Shown here one piece after another: positions 8,525 to 18,207 of a stretch of 64,000 bases of DNA (position 1 is the stretch's first letter; each line of letters starts with the position of its first letter). The stretch is taken from assembly GCA_031296915.1 (NCBI GenBank), contig JAVDPC010000019.1:81351-145350 (forward strand), in the 5' to 3' direction. The DNA comes from Cerasicoccus frondis (GTDB lineage: Bacteria; Verrucomicrobiota; Verrucomicrobiia; Opitutales; Cerasicoccaceae). The translations under genes were made by a program, and so were the position numbers. The notes beneath the pieces are model-generated. The model saw nothing but the letters and a program-made list of their open reading frames with translations, was not told where the DNA came from and made no database searches.

Positions 8525-8636
8525 GGCCCACTGCCCTCCCCGCTTGCCCAAGTTGCCGATAACCCATTGATAAAGTCGGGGGTTATGACTTGCCAATCAG
8601 GGAGATAATTCTGAGTGTAACTGCCGGTTTCTACCC

Positions 8637-9599
8637 ATGCCAAGCAAGAGTTTGAATCGTCATTATGCGATCCCCTATCTGGACTTCACAGATTTCTGGG
8701 ATATCTGCGGCTACCTGCTCCGCGTGCAACCACAATTTCCCAAAGTGCGCTACAGCATTTATGCATCCGATGGCGCTATTGTGGAGGACGAGCACGACAT
8801 CTCGCTCATTCTAAAAATCTTACACGACAAGGCCACTTCCGTTTGTCGTTTTCACGCCACGCTCTACAACGGACATATGGACAGTGGCCCCTGCGCTTCG
8901 CTGGATTACGTGACAGAAGAAGGCGACACCAAAACCAGCCCCATGGGCCTTACGGTGGCCACGCCCGAAATTTCGCGACTCAATACCTTCGAATTCGAAG
9001 GCGTGCTGCTGGAAAAATATCAGCTTGAGGCCGACAATGAGCCCCGTATCGAATTCGGCATCCCCTGCGAAGTCCTGACTGCGATCATCGACCTGCGTGG
9101 TTTTTCCGCCTTCTGCGAACAACCACAGATTGAGAGCCCCTACACTTGCGGGCTCATGTACGCCTTTTATCAGAGCGTCGAGCAACGCTTTAACAAGTAC
9201 CGCCCGGACCTGATCAAATACCTGGGCGACGGCGTTTTGACATTGTGGGAGACGACCTACGAAGACCGCCCGGCCGCCTTAGAAGTTTGCCTCAACGGGC
9301 TACGTGAACTGCAAGACCAGTGGGACATCGTCCGCCGGGCGCCGCAATTCAGCCACGGAGCGCCCAATGAGGTCGCCGCTGGGCTGTCCTTCGGTCTAGC
9401 CAGCCAAATTCCGGGCGCGCAGGATTACATCGGTCGCCCGATCAATGTAGCCAGCCGCCTTTGCAGCGTCTGCGGCGGCTCGGAGATACTGGTGGATAAA
9501 TCAGTCCCTGGCATCGATCCCGCAATTCCCAAGGACGATATTTCAGTCCACATTAAGTCTTTCGGACGCTATCAGGTATGGCGCGTGCGCACACGCTAG
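8637..9599 (+). CDS. Class III adenylate/guanylate cyclase-like protein
   Basis: A 320-residue cytoplasmic protein. The C-terminal half has the class III cyclase homology pattern: AIIDLRGFSAF with metal-binding Asp152, DLIKYLGDGVLTLW with Asp198, and IGRPINVASRLC near 264-275, which matches the position of the GxxVNxAaRl helix of active cyclases. The N-terminal 135 residues are not recognised and may sense or regulate. Both catalytic aspartates are present, so cyclic nucleotide synthesis is plausible, but the substrate-specifying residues cannot be assigned by eye. The gene stands alone between the ribosomal locus and a palindrome-rich gap. Confidence 0.75.
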   Translation: MPSKSLNRHYAIPYLDFTDFWDICGYLLRVQPQFPKVRYSIYASDGAIVEDEHDISLILKILHDKATSVCRFHATLYNGHMDSGPCASLDYVTEEGDTKTSPMGLTVATPEISRLNTFEFEGVLLEKYQLEADNEPRIEFGIPCEVLTAIIDLRGFSAFCEQPQIESPYTCGLMYAFYQSVEQRFNKYRPDLIKYLGDGVLTLWETTYEDRPAALEVCLNGLRELQDQWDIVRRAPQFSHGAPNEVAAGLSFGLASQIPGAQDYIGRPINVASRLCSVCGGSEILVDKSVPGIDPAIPKDDISVHIKSFGRYQVWRVRTR

Positions 9600-9675
9600 A
9601 GCACTTTTCATCTAGATAGGCCGATCAGACCGCAGTGATTTTTCGTGTCCAGCAAGGCGGCTTGGGAGTCTAAAA

Positions 9676-9821
9676 ATTAAAGTGAGTAAATTAAAGGTCG
9701 GCAGATGAATTCGGCAGAACATCACGTAAACGGATAATGCAAATCACGCATCCCCGAGCATCTAAAACGACCGACCAGCCGTTTACGCCCGATCTTTAAT
9801 TTTAAATTTGCCCACTTTAAT
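9676..9821. repeat. Imperfect 146-bp palindrome (nested inverted repeats)
   Basis: Left arm 9676-9702 and right arm 9787-9821 are inverted copies that differ by a few substitutions and an insertion of about eight bases in the AT-rich middle. A second perfect pair, CGTAAACGG (9725-9733) and CCGTTTACG (9779-9787), is nested inside. It fills the gap between two convergent genes. It could be a bidirectional terminator-like structure or a remnant of a small mobile element; no transposase is nearby. Confidence 0.65.
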
Positions 9822-9834
9822 CCCCCTCCGCGAG

Positions 9835-10248
9835 CTAACGCGCGTCGGGAAACCAAGATAGAAATGCCGACTTGGGCGCCTTCTCCCACGTCGTCTGATC
9901 GCAACCAAAAATTTCCTGAAAAACGCCAGGGAATTCATCATCGATGCGGGAAAGCGTCTGCTCGTCGCCTTTACCGCCCACATACTGCACTTTGCAGATC
10001 CAGTGATGGCCTTGGAAGGCGTCTGCCCACAGCGTGAAGACCACTTCCGGCATTTCCTTAGAGAGCTTTTTCAACGCCTTGAAAGGCGGTTCCCACTCAC
10101 AGTGGAAGAAAATCCGATCTTCGCTGGTCTGCACTTTATCACCCGCTTCGGCTGCAATTTGCTTCACCGCTTCGAGGGCGGCTTGGCGTTGTTCAGCGTC
10201 TTCAGACGCCACGGCAATTACGTTGTCGATATCAATGTGCAAACTCAT
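9835..10248 (-). CDS. Small cytoplasmic protein of unknown function
   Basis: A 137-residue protein with no signal peptide or membrane segment. It contains the order HCEWEPPFKALKKLSKEMP, then a WADAFQGHHWICKVQYVGGKG strand pair. This is reminiscent of DUF1281/Api92-like ferredoxin-fold proteins, in which a W-x-PP segment precedes a helix and a paired strand, but the match is weak. I start at ATG 10248 because the 32 codons upstream have a different composition and contain no conserved features. It is convergent with the cyclase-like gene and divergent from the sugar isomerase gene. Confidence 0.65.
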   Translation of the reverse strand: MSLHIDIDNVIAVASEDAEQRQAALEAVKQIAAEAGDKVQTSEDRIFFHCEWEPPFKALKKLSKEMPEVVFTLWADAFQGHHWICKVQYVGGKGDEQTLSRIDDEFPGVFQEIFGCDQTTWEKAPKSAFLSWFPDAR

Positions 10249-10499
10249 CTTACAAGCAAAGTCGCGCACTTTGGTGTGGTGACAAAGAATTGGCCAGTCA
10301 AAAAAATGTAGAATGACCGATCCCACATTCCTGCTTCTTTCCACAGTCGCAAAAAATGCTTCAAAAAGGTGAATTCACCCCTCGTTCCAAGGGCAACGTA
10401 ATTTTCCGATTGAATAACAACCTCAAAACGGTTGGATCAAAGTTGCTTACGCAATTCCTCCCTCAGAAACCCTTAAATCCCTCCCCCCATTAAATAGTC

Positions 10500-11537
<1,038 letters not shown>

Positions 11538-11540
11538 GCA

Positions 11541-12599
11541 CTATTTCAGCTTCAACCGATCTGGTTCACTCGCCCAATCCCGCGCTTGGATGAACTCTTC
11601 CTCGCTGCGCCAGGCGCGCTTGAGATAGCGGTTATTCAACAGTTTGAAATATTCATTCGCTTTGCGATGGTCTCCTGTTTTCCAGGCCATGCGCGCAGCT
11701 GTGGATAGCAAGTTTATCGAGTTCGGATACTTCTCCAGCAGGATATCCAACCCTGCACACGTACGCGCCCATGAAGCGTTCGTTTGGCCAAACAGGTTGT
11801 CATAATATCCAGACTGATTTATTACAATTCGGGCATAGACCTCATCGCCCAAGCCATCGAGCCGATTTGCCGTTTCTTCGGCGAACGCCTCCCAATCACC
11901 AGGTTCGCCGTACCATCTGGGCAATAAAGCGAACGCCAGCTCCGTATCATACCCCCAAAAGGTAGGAAACGCTGCATGCGCTTCATCGACTAGTGCTAAA
12001 TAAGCGTCAGCATTCCATCCTTGGCTGCGGGCCAAACGAAGCGCGATCAGATAGAACATCGGATCCTCCCCTGCATGCGCTTCGACCGACTTCAATATTT
12101 CCGACGCCTTGGATAAACGCTCATCAAAAAGACGCCAGCCATCGTCAGATACGGTATCCGCGTATCCGCCTCCACGCGCATTCCAAGCGTAGTCTTCGTA
12201 GAAGTCCGCATAAGCAAGTTTAGCTGTAATCGACTCCGGATACGCGTCAATCCACTCACGGTGTATTTCATCATGAAGCACCCACATTGAGTCCAGCTCA
12301 TCGTCACGCGGGGCAAACGCGGTATAAAAACGGTAGATTTTCCAAGAGCCATTTTCAAAGACCGGATTACCAGAACGCAATTCGTTGGCCATGGCTTCCA
12401 GCGCTTCGAAATCCCGATTATTGTAAAGCATGCGAGCGTCATAGCGCATGAGCTGGATATCCTGCTCGATGGAGTCTTCTACTAGAACCAGCGGCCGACT
12501 TGAACCCTCAGCCTGCTCAGCGCTGTGCTTCGGATTATCGTTGCCACAGCCAACCAATCCCAAAATCACAACAATGACGCCAATTGATCGAAAAAACAT
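11541..12599 (-). CDS. Lipoprotein, possibly DUF4034-like
   Basis: A 352-residue protein with a lipoprotein signal: MFFRSIGVIVVILGLVGC, lipidated Cys at residue 18. The mature part is helical, rich in Trp, Tyr and acidic residues, with TPR-like helix pairs. It has the order AYADFYEDYAWNARGGGYA, then AFPTFWGYDTELAFALLPRWYGEPGDWEAFAEE, resembling DUF4034 proteins in which a WARG segment and an L-P-W-GG/WYG segment are conserved. Function is unknown. The upstream in-frame ATG at 12647 would destroy the lipoprotein signal, so 12599 is preferred. It is divergent from the pqi genes. Confidence 0.75.
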   Translation of the reverse strand: MFFRSIGVIVVILGLVGCGNDNPKHSAEQAEGSSRPLVLVEDSIEQDIQLMRYDARMLYNNRDFEALEAMANELRSGNPVFENGSWKIYRFYTAFAPRDDELDSMWVLHDEIHREWIDAYPESITAKLAYADFYEDYAWNARGGGYADTVSDDGWRLFDERLSKASEILKSVEAHAGEDPMFYLIALRLARSQGWNADAYLALVDEAHAAFPTFWGYDTELAFALLPRWYGEPGDWEAFAEETANRLDGLGDEVYARIVINQSGYYDNLFGQTNASWARTCAGLDILLEKYPNSINLLSTAARMAWKTGDHRKANEYFKLLNNRYLKRAWRSEEEFIQARDWASEPDRLKLK

Positions 12600-12717
12600 A
12601 CAGCATGCTTTCGCACCTCGGCCCGTACGGCAAGTCATGTATTCCAATACTGGGTCATCTCATTTTCATGGGAATCTGCATTGCTACGGCAGAGCAAATC
12701 ACCTTCAATAGGTTCTC

Positions 12718-13362
12718 GTGGAAGATCAGGGGCTGCATACTGGTCGTGAGTGGGTCGCATGTCCAAGCTGCGATGCGCTACATCGTCGACCGAAATCAGA
12801 GATGAGCGGCGATGGGCTTTGCACTTATTGCGGACACAAACTGTTTAGCAGTGGCAAGAACCCAATCCAACGCACATTAGCGCTTTCACTGGCTGGTCTC
12901 GTGCTTTTCATTCCGGCCAATGTATACCCGCTGGTGTCGATCAGTTCATACGGCGTGCATTCTTCCAACGAACTGTTTACCGGACCATTGGACTTGCTGA
13001 ATGTTTATCACATGCCGGCAGTGGCGACCCTGGTCTTTCTCACCAGCATGGTTTTTCCCCTGATATTCCTGCTGGGCATGGCGGCGGTTACCATCTGCGC
13101 TCAACTGGGCAAATATCCCCGCTGGTTCGCCAGACGCCTGCGCTTGACACAAACCCTCAGCCGCTGGGCGATGATCGACGTCTACATCCTCGCGTGTCTG
13201 GTCACTTTTGTGAAGCTGGCCGATCTGGCCGAGGTCGATCCTGGCGAAGGGCTTTTCTGCCTGGGCGGCGTGCTGGCCTGCACCCTGCTCGCCAGCCTGA
13301 GCTTTGACTCAGCGCTTCTCTGGGATCGTTATGCTCAAAATCAACGGAAGGCCTCACGATGA
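12718..13362 (+). CDS. pqiA1: PqiA family inner-membrane protein, first half
   Basis: A 214-residue protein with an N-terminal zinc-ribbon-like CPSCDALHRR...GLCTYCG module and about four membrane segments starting at TLALSLAGLVLFIPANVYPLV, the PqiA domain signature (IPANxxPL). PqiA/LetA proteins sit in the inner membrane and work with PqiB/LetB MCE proteins in lipid transport between the two membranes. Start is a GTG at 12718: an in-frame TAG sits two codons upstream and the next ATG lies beyond the first CxxC, so GTG is required to keep the zinc module. Its stop overlaps the start of the second PqiA gene (ATGA). E. coli PqiA carries two such halves in one protein. Confidence 0.88.
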   Translation: MEDQGLHTGREWVACPSCDALHRRPKSEMSGDGLCTYCGHKLFSSGKNPIQRTLALSLAGLVLFIPANVYPLVSISSYGVHSSNELFTGPLDLLNVYHMPAVATLVFLTSMVFPLIFLLGMAAVTICAQLGKYPRWFARRLRLTQTLSRWAMIDVYILACLVTFVKLADLAEVDPGEGLFCLGGVLACTLLASLSFDSALLWDRYAQNQRKASR

Positions 13363-13988
13363 GTCAGCGCCAAACCGCCCGCAGCCATCAATTAATCGCC
13401 TGTGAAACCTGTGGGCAACTCTCGCGCATGCCCAGCCAACAGCAAGCGGCATACCGATGCCCTACCTGTGGCGGTAAGGTCGAGAGCAGAAACGCCAACA
13501 TGATTGCCCGCACCTGGGCGTTGGTAATTTCTGGATTCATCCTCTACATACCAGCGAATTTATTTCCGGTGATGACGATCAATATGGTCGGCGACGCCGA
13601 GTCGGACACCATCATGACTGGCGTCATTGAACTCTTCCAAAGCGGCATGTGGGCAGTCGGGTTGCTGGTGCTTTGCGCCAGTATTTTCGTGCCGCTGATG
13701 AAACTCATTGGACTCGCCTACCTGCTCATCACTGTCCAAAGCAAAAGTCGCCTGCGCAAACGCGACCGCACCCGGCTTTATCGCATCATTGAGCTCATCG
13801 GTCGCTGGTCGATGCTCGATGTATTCCTGGTTTCCATCCTGATTGCGGTCGTCGACCTCGGACAGGTCGCTACAATTAGCCCGGAAATTGGCGCAGCTTT
13901 TTTTGCCAGCGTGGTCATCCTCACGATGTTCGCCGCAAATATTTTTGACCCGCGCTTAATCTGGGACCACGCCGAATCCTCTCAATAA
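13359..13988 (+). CDS. pqiA2: PqiA family inner-membrane protein, second half
   Basis: A 209-residue PqiA-domain protein with CETCGQLSRM...YRCPTCGG at the N-terminus and four predicted membrane segments, the first containing ILYIPANLFPVMTINM. A charged segment RKRDRTRLYRIIELIGRWSMLDVF before the third membrane segment is typical of PqiA domains. It begins inside the stop codon of the first half (ATGA overlap) and is followed eight bases later by the MCE protein gene, so the three form one operon. Together, the two halves correspond to one E. coli-type PqiA. Confidence 0.9.
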   Translation: MSQRQTARSHQLIACETCGQLSRMPSQQQAAYRCPTCGGKVESRNANMIARTWALVISGFILYIPANLFPVMTINMVGDAESDTIMTGVIELFQSGMWAVGLLVLCASIFVPLMKLIGLAYLLITVQSKSRLRKRDRTRLYRIIELIGRWSMLDVFLVSILIAVVDLGQVATISPEIGAAFFASVVILTMFAANIFDPRLIWDHAESSQ

Positions 13989-13996
13989 ACTTTCCT

Positions 13997-15034
13997 ATGG
14001 AACAAAAAGATAAAGACACCTTGCCAGAAGTCCAACTGACCAAACATCAGCGCTTCTCCATCGTCTGGGTCGTGCCCATCATCGCCATCGCCATCGCCGG
14101 TTGGCTCGCCTACCGTAGCCTCGCCATGCGCGGCCCTGAAATAGAAATCACCTTTAAAGACGGCTCGGGCTTGGTGGCAGGAAAAACCGAGATCCAATAC
14201 CTCGGCATCAAAGTAGGCTCGGTCGACAAAGTTCACCTCGACGAAAAGCTGTCTAAAGTTGTCGTGAAGGCGCGGCTGGAAAAAAGCGCTGCGGAAGCTG
14301 GCATTGCCTCTGAGGGCGCGGCGTTCTGGGTCGTGCGCCCACAGATTGGCATTGGCGGCGTGCGAGGCCTCGACACATTGCTCAGCGGCCCTTACATTGG
14401 CGTTTCTCCAGGCAACGGCGGCAAGACAATCCATCAGTTTTCCGGCCTGCCGGAGCAGCCGCCCGCTGGCCCGCGCGAACCTGGATTGAACATCATTTTG
14501 CAGGCGGAAAAGCTCGGGTCCCTCACCGATGGCGATCCGGTATACTACCGCGAGTTTCAGGTCGGCGAAGTGGATCAGGTTTACCTCGCCAGTGACGCAC
14601 GCACCGTCCATGCCCACATCCATATCAAGGCGGAGTATGCGCCCCTCGTTCGACAGAACACCAAGTTTTGGAATGCCTCCGGAATCGGCATGAGCTTGGG
14701 CTTATTTGGCGCCAAAGTGAAAACTGAATCCCTCAGCTCGATTCTCAAGGGTGGCGTTTCGTTCGCGACTCCGCCTAATGACGAAATGGGCGGATCAGTC
14801 GAGGACAACGATGTTTTCAAGCTCTACGATGAACCCGAGGACGAGTGGAGCGAATGGGCGCCAACCATTCAGCTCACTGACGTCATGGCTCAACTTTCTC
14901 AAGCCGTTTCCGCAGGCGGCATCCCTCCAGAGAAGGATGTCACCGTAGCGGACCCCGCCGGAGCCGCCCCTGTCAAAACTCCGGCGGAGAAAAATTCTCA
15001 GATGCCGACCCGTCCGCCGGGCCATCATGAGTAA
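13997..15034 (+). CDS. pqiB: PqiB/MlaD (MCE-domain) lipid transport protein, short form
   Basis: A 345-residue protein with a single N-terminal membrane anchor (SIVWVVPIIAIAIAGWLAY, about residues 19-37) and periplasmic MCE domains. The first MCE begins at EIEITFKDGSGLVAGKTEIQY with the GIKVG step, the second at GLNIILQAEKLGSLTDGDPVYYREFQVGEV. E. coli PqiB has three MCE domains and about 546 residues, so this protein is shorter by about one domain and lacks a separate pqiC lipoprotein gene downstream. The C-terminus is Pro- and Ala-rich. MCE hexamers form tunnels for lipids; that role is inferred from the family and from the pqiA neighbours. Confidence 0.88.
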   Translation: MEQKDKDTLPEVQLTKHQRFSIVWVVPIIAIAIAGWLAYRSLAMRGPEIEITFKDGSGLVAGKTEIQYLGIKVGSVDKVHLDEKLSKVVVKARLEKSAAEAGIASEGAAFWVVRPQIGIGGVRGLDTLLSGPYIGVSPGNGGKTIHQFSGLPEQPPAGPREPGLNIILQAEKLGSLTDGDPVYYREFQVGEVDQVYLASDARTVHAHIHIKAEYAPLVRQNTKFWNASGIGMSLGLFGAKVKTESLSSILKGGVSFATPPNDEMGGSVEDNDVFKLYDEPEDEWSEWAPTIQLTDVMAQLSQAVSAGGIPPEKDVTVADPAGAAPVKTPAEKNSQMPTRPPGHHE

Positions 15035-15041
15035 TGCACAC

Positions 15042-18000
15042 TCAAGCTTGGGCGTGCGGACGGCGCTTGGTTAAACGGCGTATCATCACGTAAAAGACTG
15101 GCGTGAGGAATATCCCCACGAGCGTGACGAACAGCATACCGCCAAACACTGGCGTGCCGAGCGCCTGACGCATTTCCCAACCGGCGCCGGTTGCGACCAT
15201 GAGCGGGACAACGCCCAGAATGAACGCAAAAGACGTCATCAGGATCGGCCGTAAGCGCAGGCGTGAGGCTTCACTTGCGGCCAGATATGTATCAACGCCC
15301 GCATCCTCCTGTTGCTTGGCGAATTCCACGATGAGAATCGCATTCTTCGCCGCCAGTCCGATCAACACCACAAAGCCAACTTGGTTCAGGATGTTGTTAT
15401 CCATGCCTCGCAAGTAAAGCAGCCAGATGGCGCCAAACAAACACAGTGGAACGATGATGATAACCGCCAGCGGCAGTGACCAATTTTCATACTGGGCCAC
15501 CAAAACAAAGAACACAAACAGCACGGCCAGCGGGAAAATATACAGGGAGGAATTGCCCACCTGCTTTTCCTGATAAGCCAAATCCGTCCACTCAAAGCTC
15601 ATGCCCGGCGGCAGGATTTCATCAGCCAAACGCTCCATCGTCGCCAAAGATTCACCCGTGCTATAGCCAGGTGCGCTCACGCCCTGCAGTTCCGCCGCTG
15701 GATACAGATTATAGCGCACCACGCGGTCCGGGCCAGCCACAGACTTGACATTCACCACCGATCCGAGCGGCACCATGTCCCCGTTCGCATTGCGCGTTTT
15801 CAGGCGCGCAATGTCTTCCTTTTCATCGCGGAATTGGGCATCCGCCTGAGCGGTCAGTCGGTAGGTGCGCCCAAACATATTCACGTCGTTGACAAACAAG
15901 GAACCCAGAAAGACCTGCAGCGTCTCAAACACGTTGTCCAGCGGAACGTCGAGCATCTTGGCTTTCTCCCGGTCGATGTCGACATAGAGCTGCGGCACGT
16001 TGGCGCGGAATGGCGTGAAGACTTGCGTCAATCCTGGCTCCTGATTCGCAGCCATCATGAGCTGCATGGTAGCGTCTTGAAGCGCCGAGTAACCGAGACC
16101 TGCCCGATCCTGGATCTCCATTTTCCAACCACCACCATTGCCAATACCGCGCACTGAAGGCGGAGGAATCACAATCACGAATGCATCGCGAATGTCCGCC
16201 AAGCTCGCCCGGAGTCGACCAAGAATCGCATTACCACTCAGCTCTGGATCTGTGCGCTCATCAAACGGATCATAAGCCACAAAGATCGCAGCTGCATTGG
16301 TCGCGTTGGCAAAAGTTGCACCGTTAAACCCGGCAAAAGCCACGGCATTGCTGATGCCATCAATCTCCAATGCCCGAGCAGCGACTTCCTGAACGAGCGC
16401 ATCAGTGCGATCCAACGACGCGCCATCGGGCAGTTGCAGCACGACAATGCCATACCCCTGGTCAGTCGGTGGCACAAACCCGCCGGGCACCAGCCTGAAG
16501 CCCCAGGCTGTCAGCGCCAGTAAGCCGGCAAAAATCATTGTTGCAATGAAGCCCATTCGCACGAATCGCTTGACCACTGCAGAGTAGCCATTGGTGAAGC
16601 GCGAGAAGACCCAATTAAAGCCCTTGAAAAACCAGCCAAAGCAGAAGTCAATCACCCGCTGTACGAAATCGGGCTTAGCTCCATGAGGCCGGAGCAATAC
16701 AACACCCAGCGCCGGACTCAAGGTCAGTGACACGAAGCCCGAAATCGCAACGGAAAATGCAATCGTCAGCGCGAACTGCCGGTAAAACTGTCCGGTGATG
16801 CCTGGCAAAAATGCGGTTGGGATAAAGATAGCCGCCATCACCAAAGTGGCGGAAATCAGCGGCCCGGTAATCTCCGTCATCGCAGTGCGCGCCGCCTCGC
16901 GGTTGGACAAGCCCTGATCCAAATTGCGCTCAATATTTTCCACCACCACAATGGCGTCGTCCACCACAATGCCAATTGCCAGCACCAGCCCGAACAACGT
17001 CAGATTGTTAATCGAAAAATCAAAAGCCGCCATCGCCGCAAAAGTCCCGATCAGCGATACCGGAATAGCGGTCAATGGGATGAGCGATGCGCGCCATGAC
17101 TGCAGGAAAACAATAATCACCACGACCACAAGAATGATGGCTTCAACAATGGTGTGGAACACCGCGTCAATCGACTCACTGATGAACACGGTTGGGTCGT
17201 AAATGATGTCGTAGGCCAACCCCGGAGGAAAGGCCTTCTCCAGCTCATGCATCTGGGCGCGAATCTCCTGCGCTGTCGCCAGAGCATTTGAACCAGGACG
17301 CTGCTGGATGGGCATGGCGACCGCAGGCGTAGTGCCCATGTAGTTGTTCACGTTGTAGTCGACTGCGCCTAATTCCACTCGCGCCACATCGCGCAGGTAG
17401 ACAATCGTGCCGCCGGGGTCCCGCTTGACGACCACCTCTTCAAATTGCTCCACCTCATTAATGCGCCCCAGCGTGCTGACGTTGAGCTGATAATCACCGG
17501 CGGACCTCATCGGCTGCTGACCGATAATCCCCGCAGCTACCTGCACATTCTGCTCGCGCAATGCGCCCACCACATCACCCGCAGTAATGCTCAGGTTCGC
17601 CATGCGCTCGGGGTCGAGCCAGACACGCATGCTGTATTCGCGGGAGCCAAAAGTACGCACTGCCCCCACCCCATCGATGCGGCGCAGGGATTCACGCACC
17701 TGGCGGATCGCGTAATTACTCACGTATTCCTGATCCAAAGAGTTGTCCGGCGAATACATCTGCACGACCAACAGCAAGTCAGGCACACTTTTTTCAACGG
17801 TCACGCCGATCTGTCGGGTCTGGTCAGGCAATCTCGGCTCAGCAACTGCGACACGGTTTTGCACCAGCACCTGCGCAGTGTCCAGTTCCGTGCCGAGTTT
17901 AAAGGTAATGGTAATCTGCACCGTGCCGTCAGCCGTACTCGACGAGGCCATGTAGAGCATGTTTTCAACACCGTTAATTTCCTGCTCCAATGGCGCGGAA

Positions 18001-18188
18001 ACAGTATCAGCCAAAATCTCAGGCGTGGCGCCGGGCAAGCTGGCCCGCACCACAATTGTCGGCGGCGAAACCTCCGGAAACTGAGCCATCGGCAGGCTGA
18101 AATAAGTCAAACCACCGATGATGATGATGACGAGCGACAGCACCACGGCAAAGCGTGGCCGGTCAATGAAGTAATGTGAAATATTCAT
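15042..18188 (-). CDS. RND multidrug efflux permease (HAE1 family, AcrB-like)
   Basis: A 1048-residue inner-membrane proton/drug antiporter. It starts with MNISHYFIDRPRFAVVLSLVIIIIGG, the usual first membrane helix, and has twelve predicted membrane segments and two large periplasmic loops. The proton-relay aspartates are in GLVLAIGIVVDDAIVVVENIER in TM4. Length is typical of AcrB/MexB. It is the last gene of a four-gene locus: TetR regulator, outer-membrane factor, membrane-fusion protein, permease, all on the minus strand with short gaps (19 bases before this gene). It converges with pqiB with seven bases between stops. Exported compounds cannot be predicted. Confidence 0.96.
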   Translation of the reverse strand: MNISHYFIDRPRFAVVLSLVIIIIGGLTYFSLPMAQFPEVSPPTIVVRASLPGATPEILADTVSAPLEQEINGVENMLYMASSSTADGTVQITITFKLGTELDTAQVLVQNRVAVAEPRLPDQTRQIGVTVEKSVPDLLLVVQMYSPDNSLDQEYVSNYAIRQVRESLRRIDGVGAVRTFGSREYSMRVWLDPERMANLSITAGDVVGALREQNVQVAAGIIGQQPMRSAGDYQLNVSTLGRINEVEQFEEVVVKRDPGGTIVYLRDVARVELGAVDYNVNNYMGTTPAVAMPIQQRPGSNALATAQEIRAQMHELEKAFPPGLAYDIIYDPTVFISESIDAVFHTIVEAIILVVVVIIVFLQSWRASLIPLTAIPVSLIGTFAAMAAFDFSINNLTLFGLVLAIGIVVDDAIVVVENIERNLDQGLSNREAARTAMTEITGPLISATLVMAAIFIPTAFLPGITGQFYRQFALTIAFSVAISGFVSLTLSPALGVVLLRPHGAKPDFVQRVIDFCFGWFFKGFNWVFSRFTNGYSAVVKRFVRMGFIATMIFAGLLALTAWGFRLVPGGFVPPTDQGYGIVVLQLPDGASLDRTDALVQEVAARALEIDGISNAVAFAGFNGATFANATNAAAIFVAYDPFDERTDPELSGNAILGRLRASLADIRDAFVIVIPPPSVRGIGNGGGWKMEIQDRAGLGYSALQDATMQLMMAANQEPGLTQVFTPFRANVPQLYVDIDREKAKMLDVPLDNVFETLQVFLGSLFVNDVNMFGRTYRLTAQADAQFRDEKEDIARLKTRNANGDMVPLGSVVNVKSVAGPDRVVRYNLYPAAELQGVSAPGYSTGESLATMERLADEILPPGMSFEWTDLAYQEKQVGNSSLYIFPLAVLFVFFVLVAQYENWSLPLAVIIIVPLCLFGAIWLLYLRGMDNNILNQVGFVVLIGLAAKNAILIVEFAKQQEDAGVDTYLAASEASRLRLRPILMTSFAFILGVVPLMVATGAGWEMRQALGTPVFGGMLFVTLVGIFLTPVFYVMIRRLTKRRPHAQA

Positions 18189-18207
18189 AGCGACAGATAG
18201 TCGTAAA

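Noticed and set aside
17445-18179. 244-codon frame on the plus strand
   Set aside because: Antisense to the N-terminal part of the RND permease; His/Arg-rich without domain.
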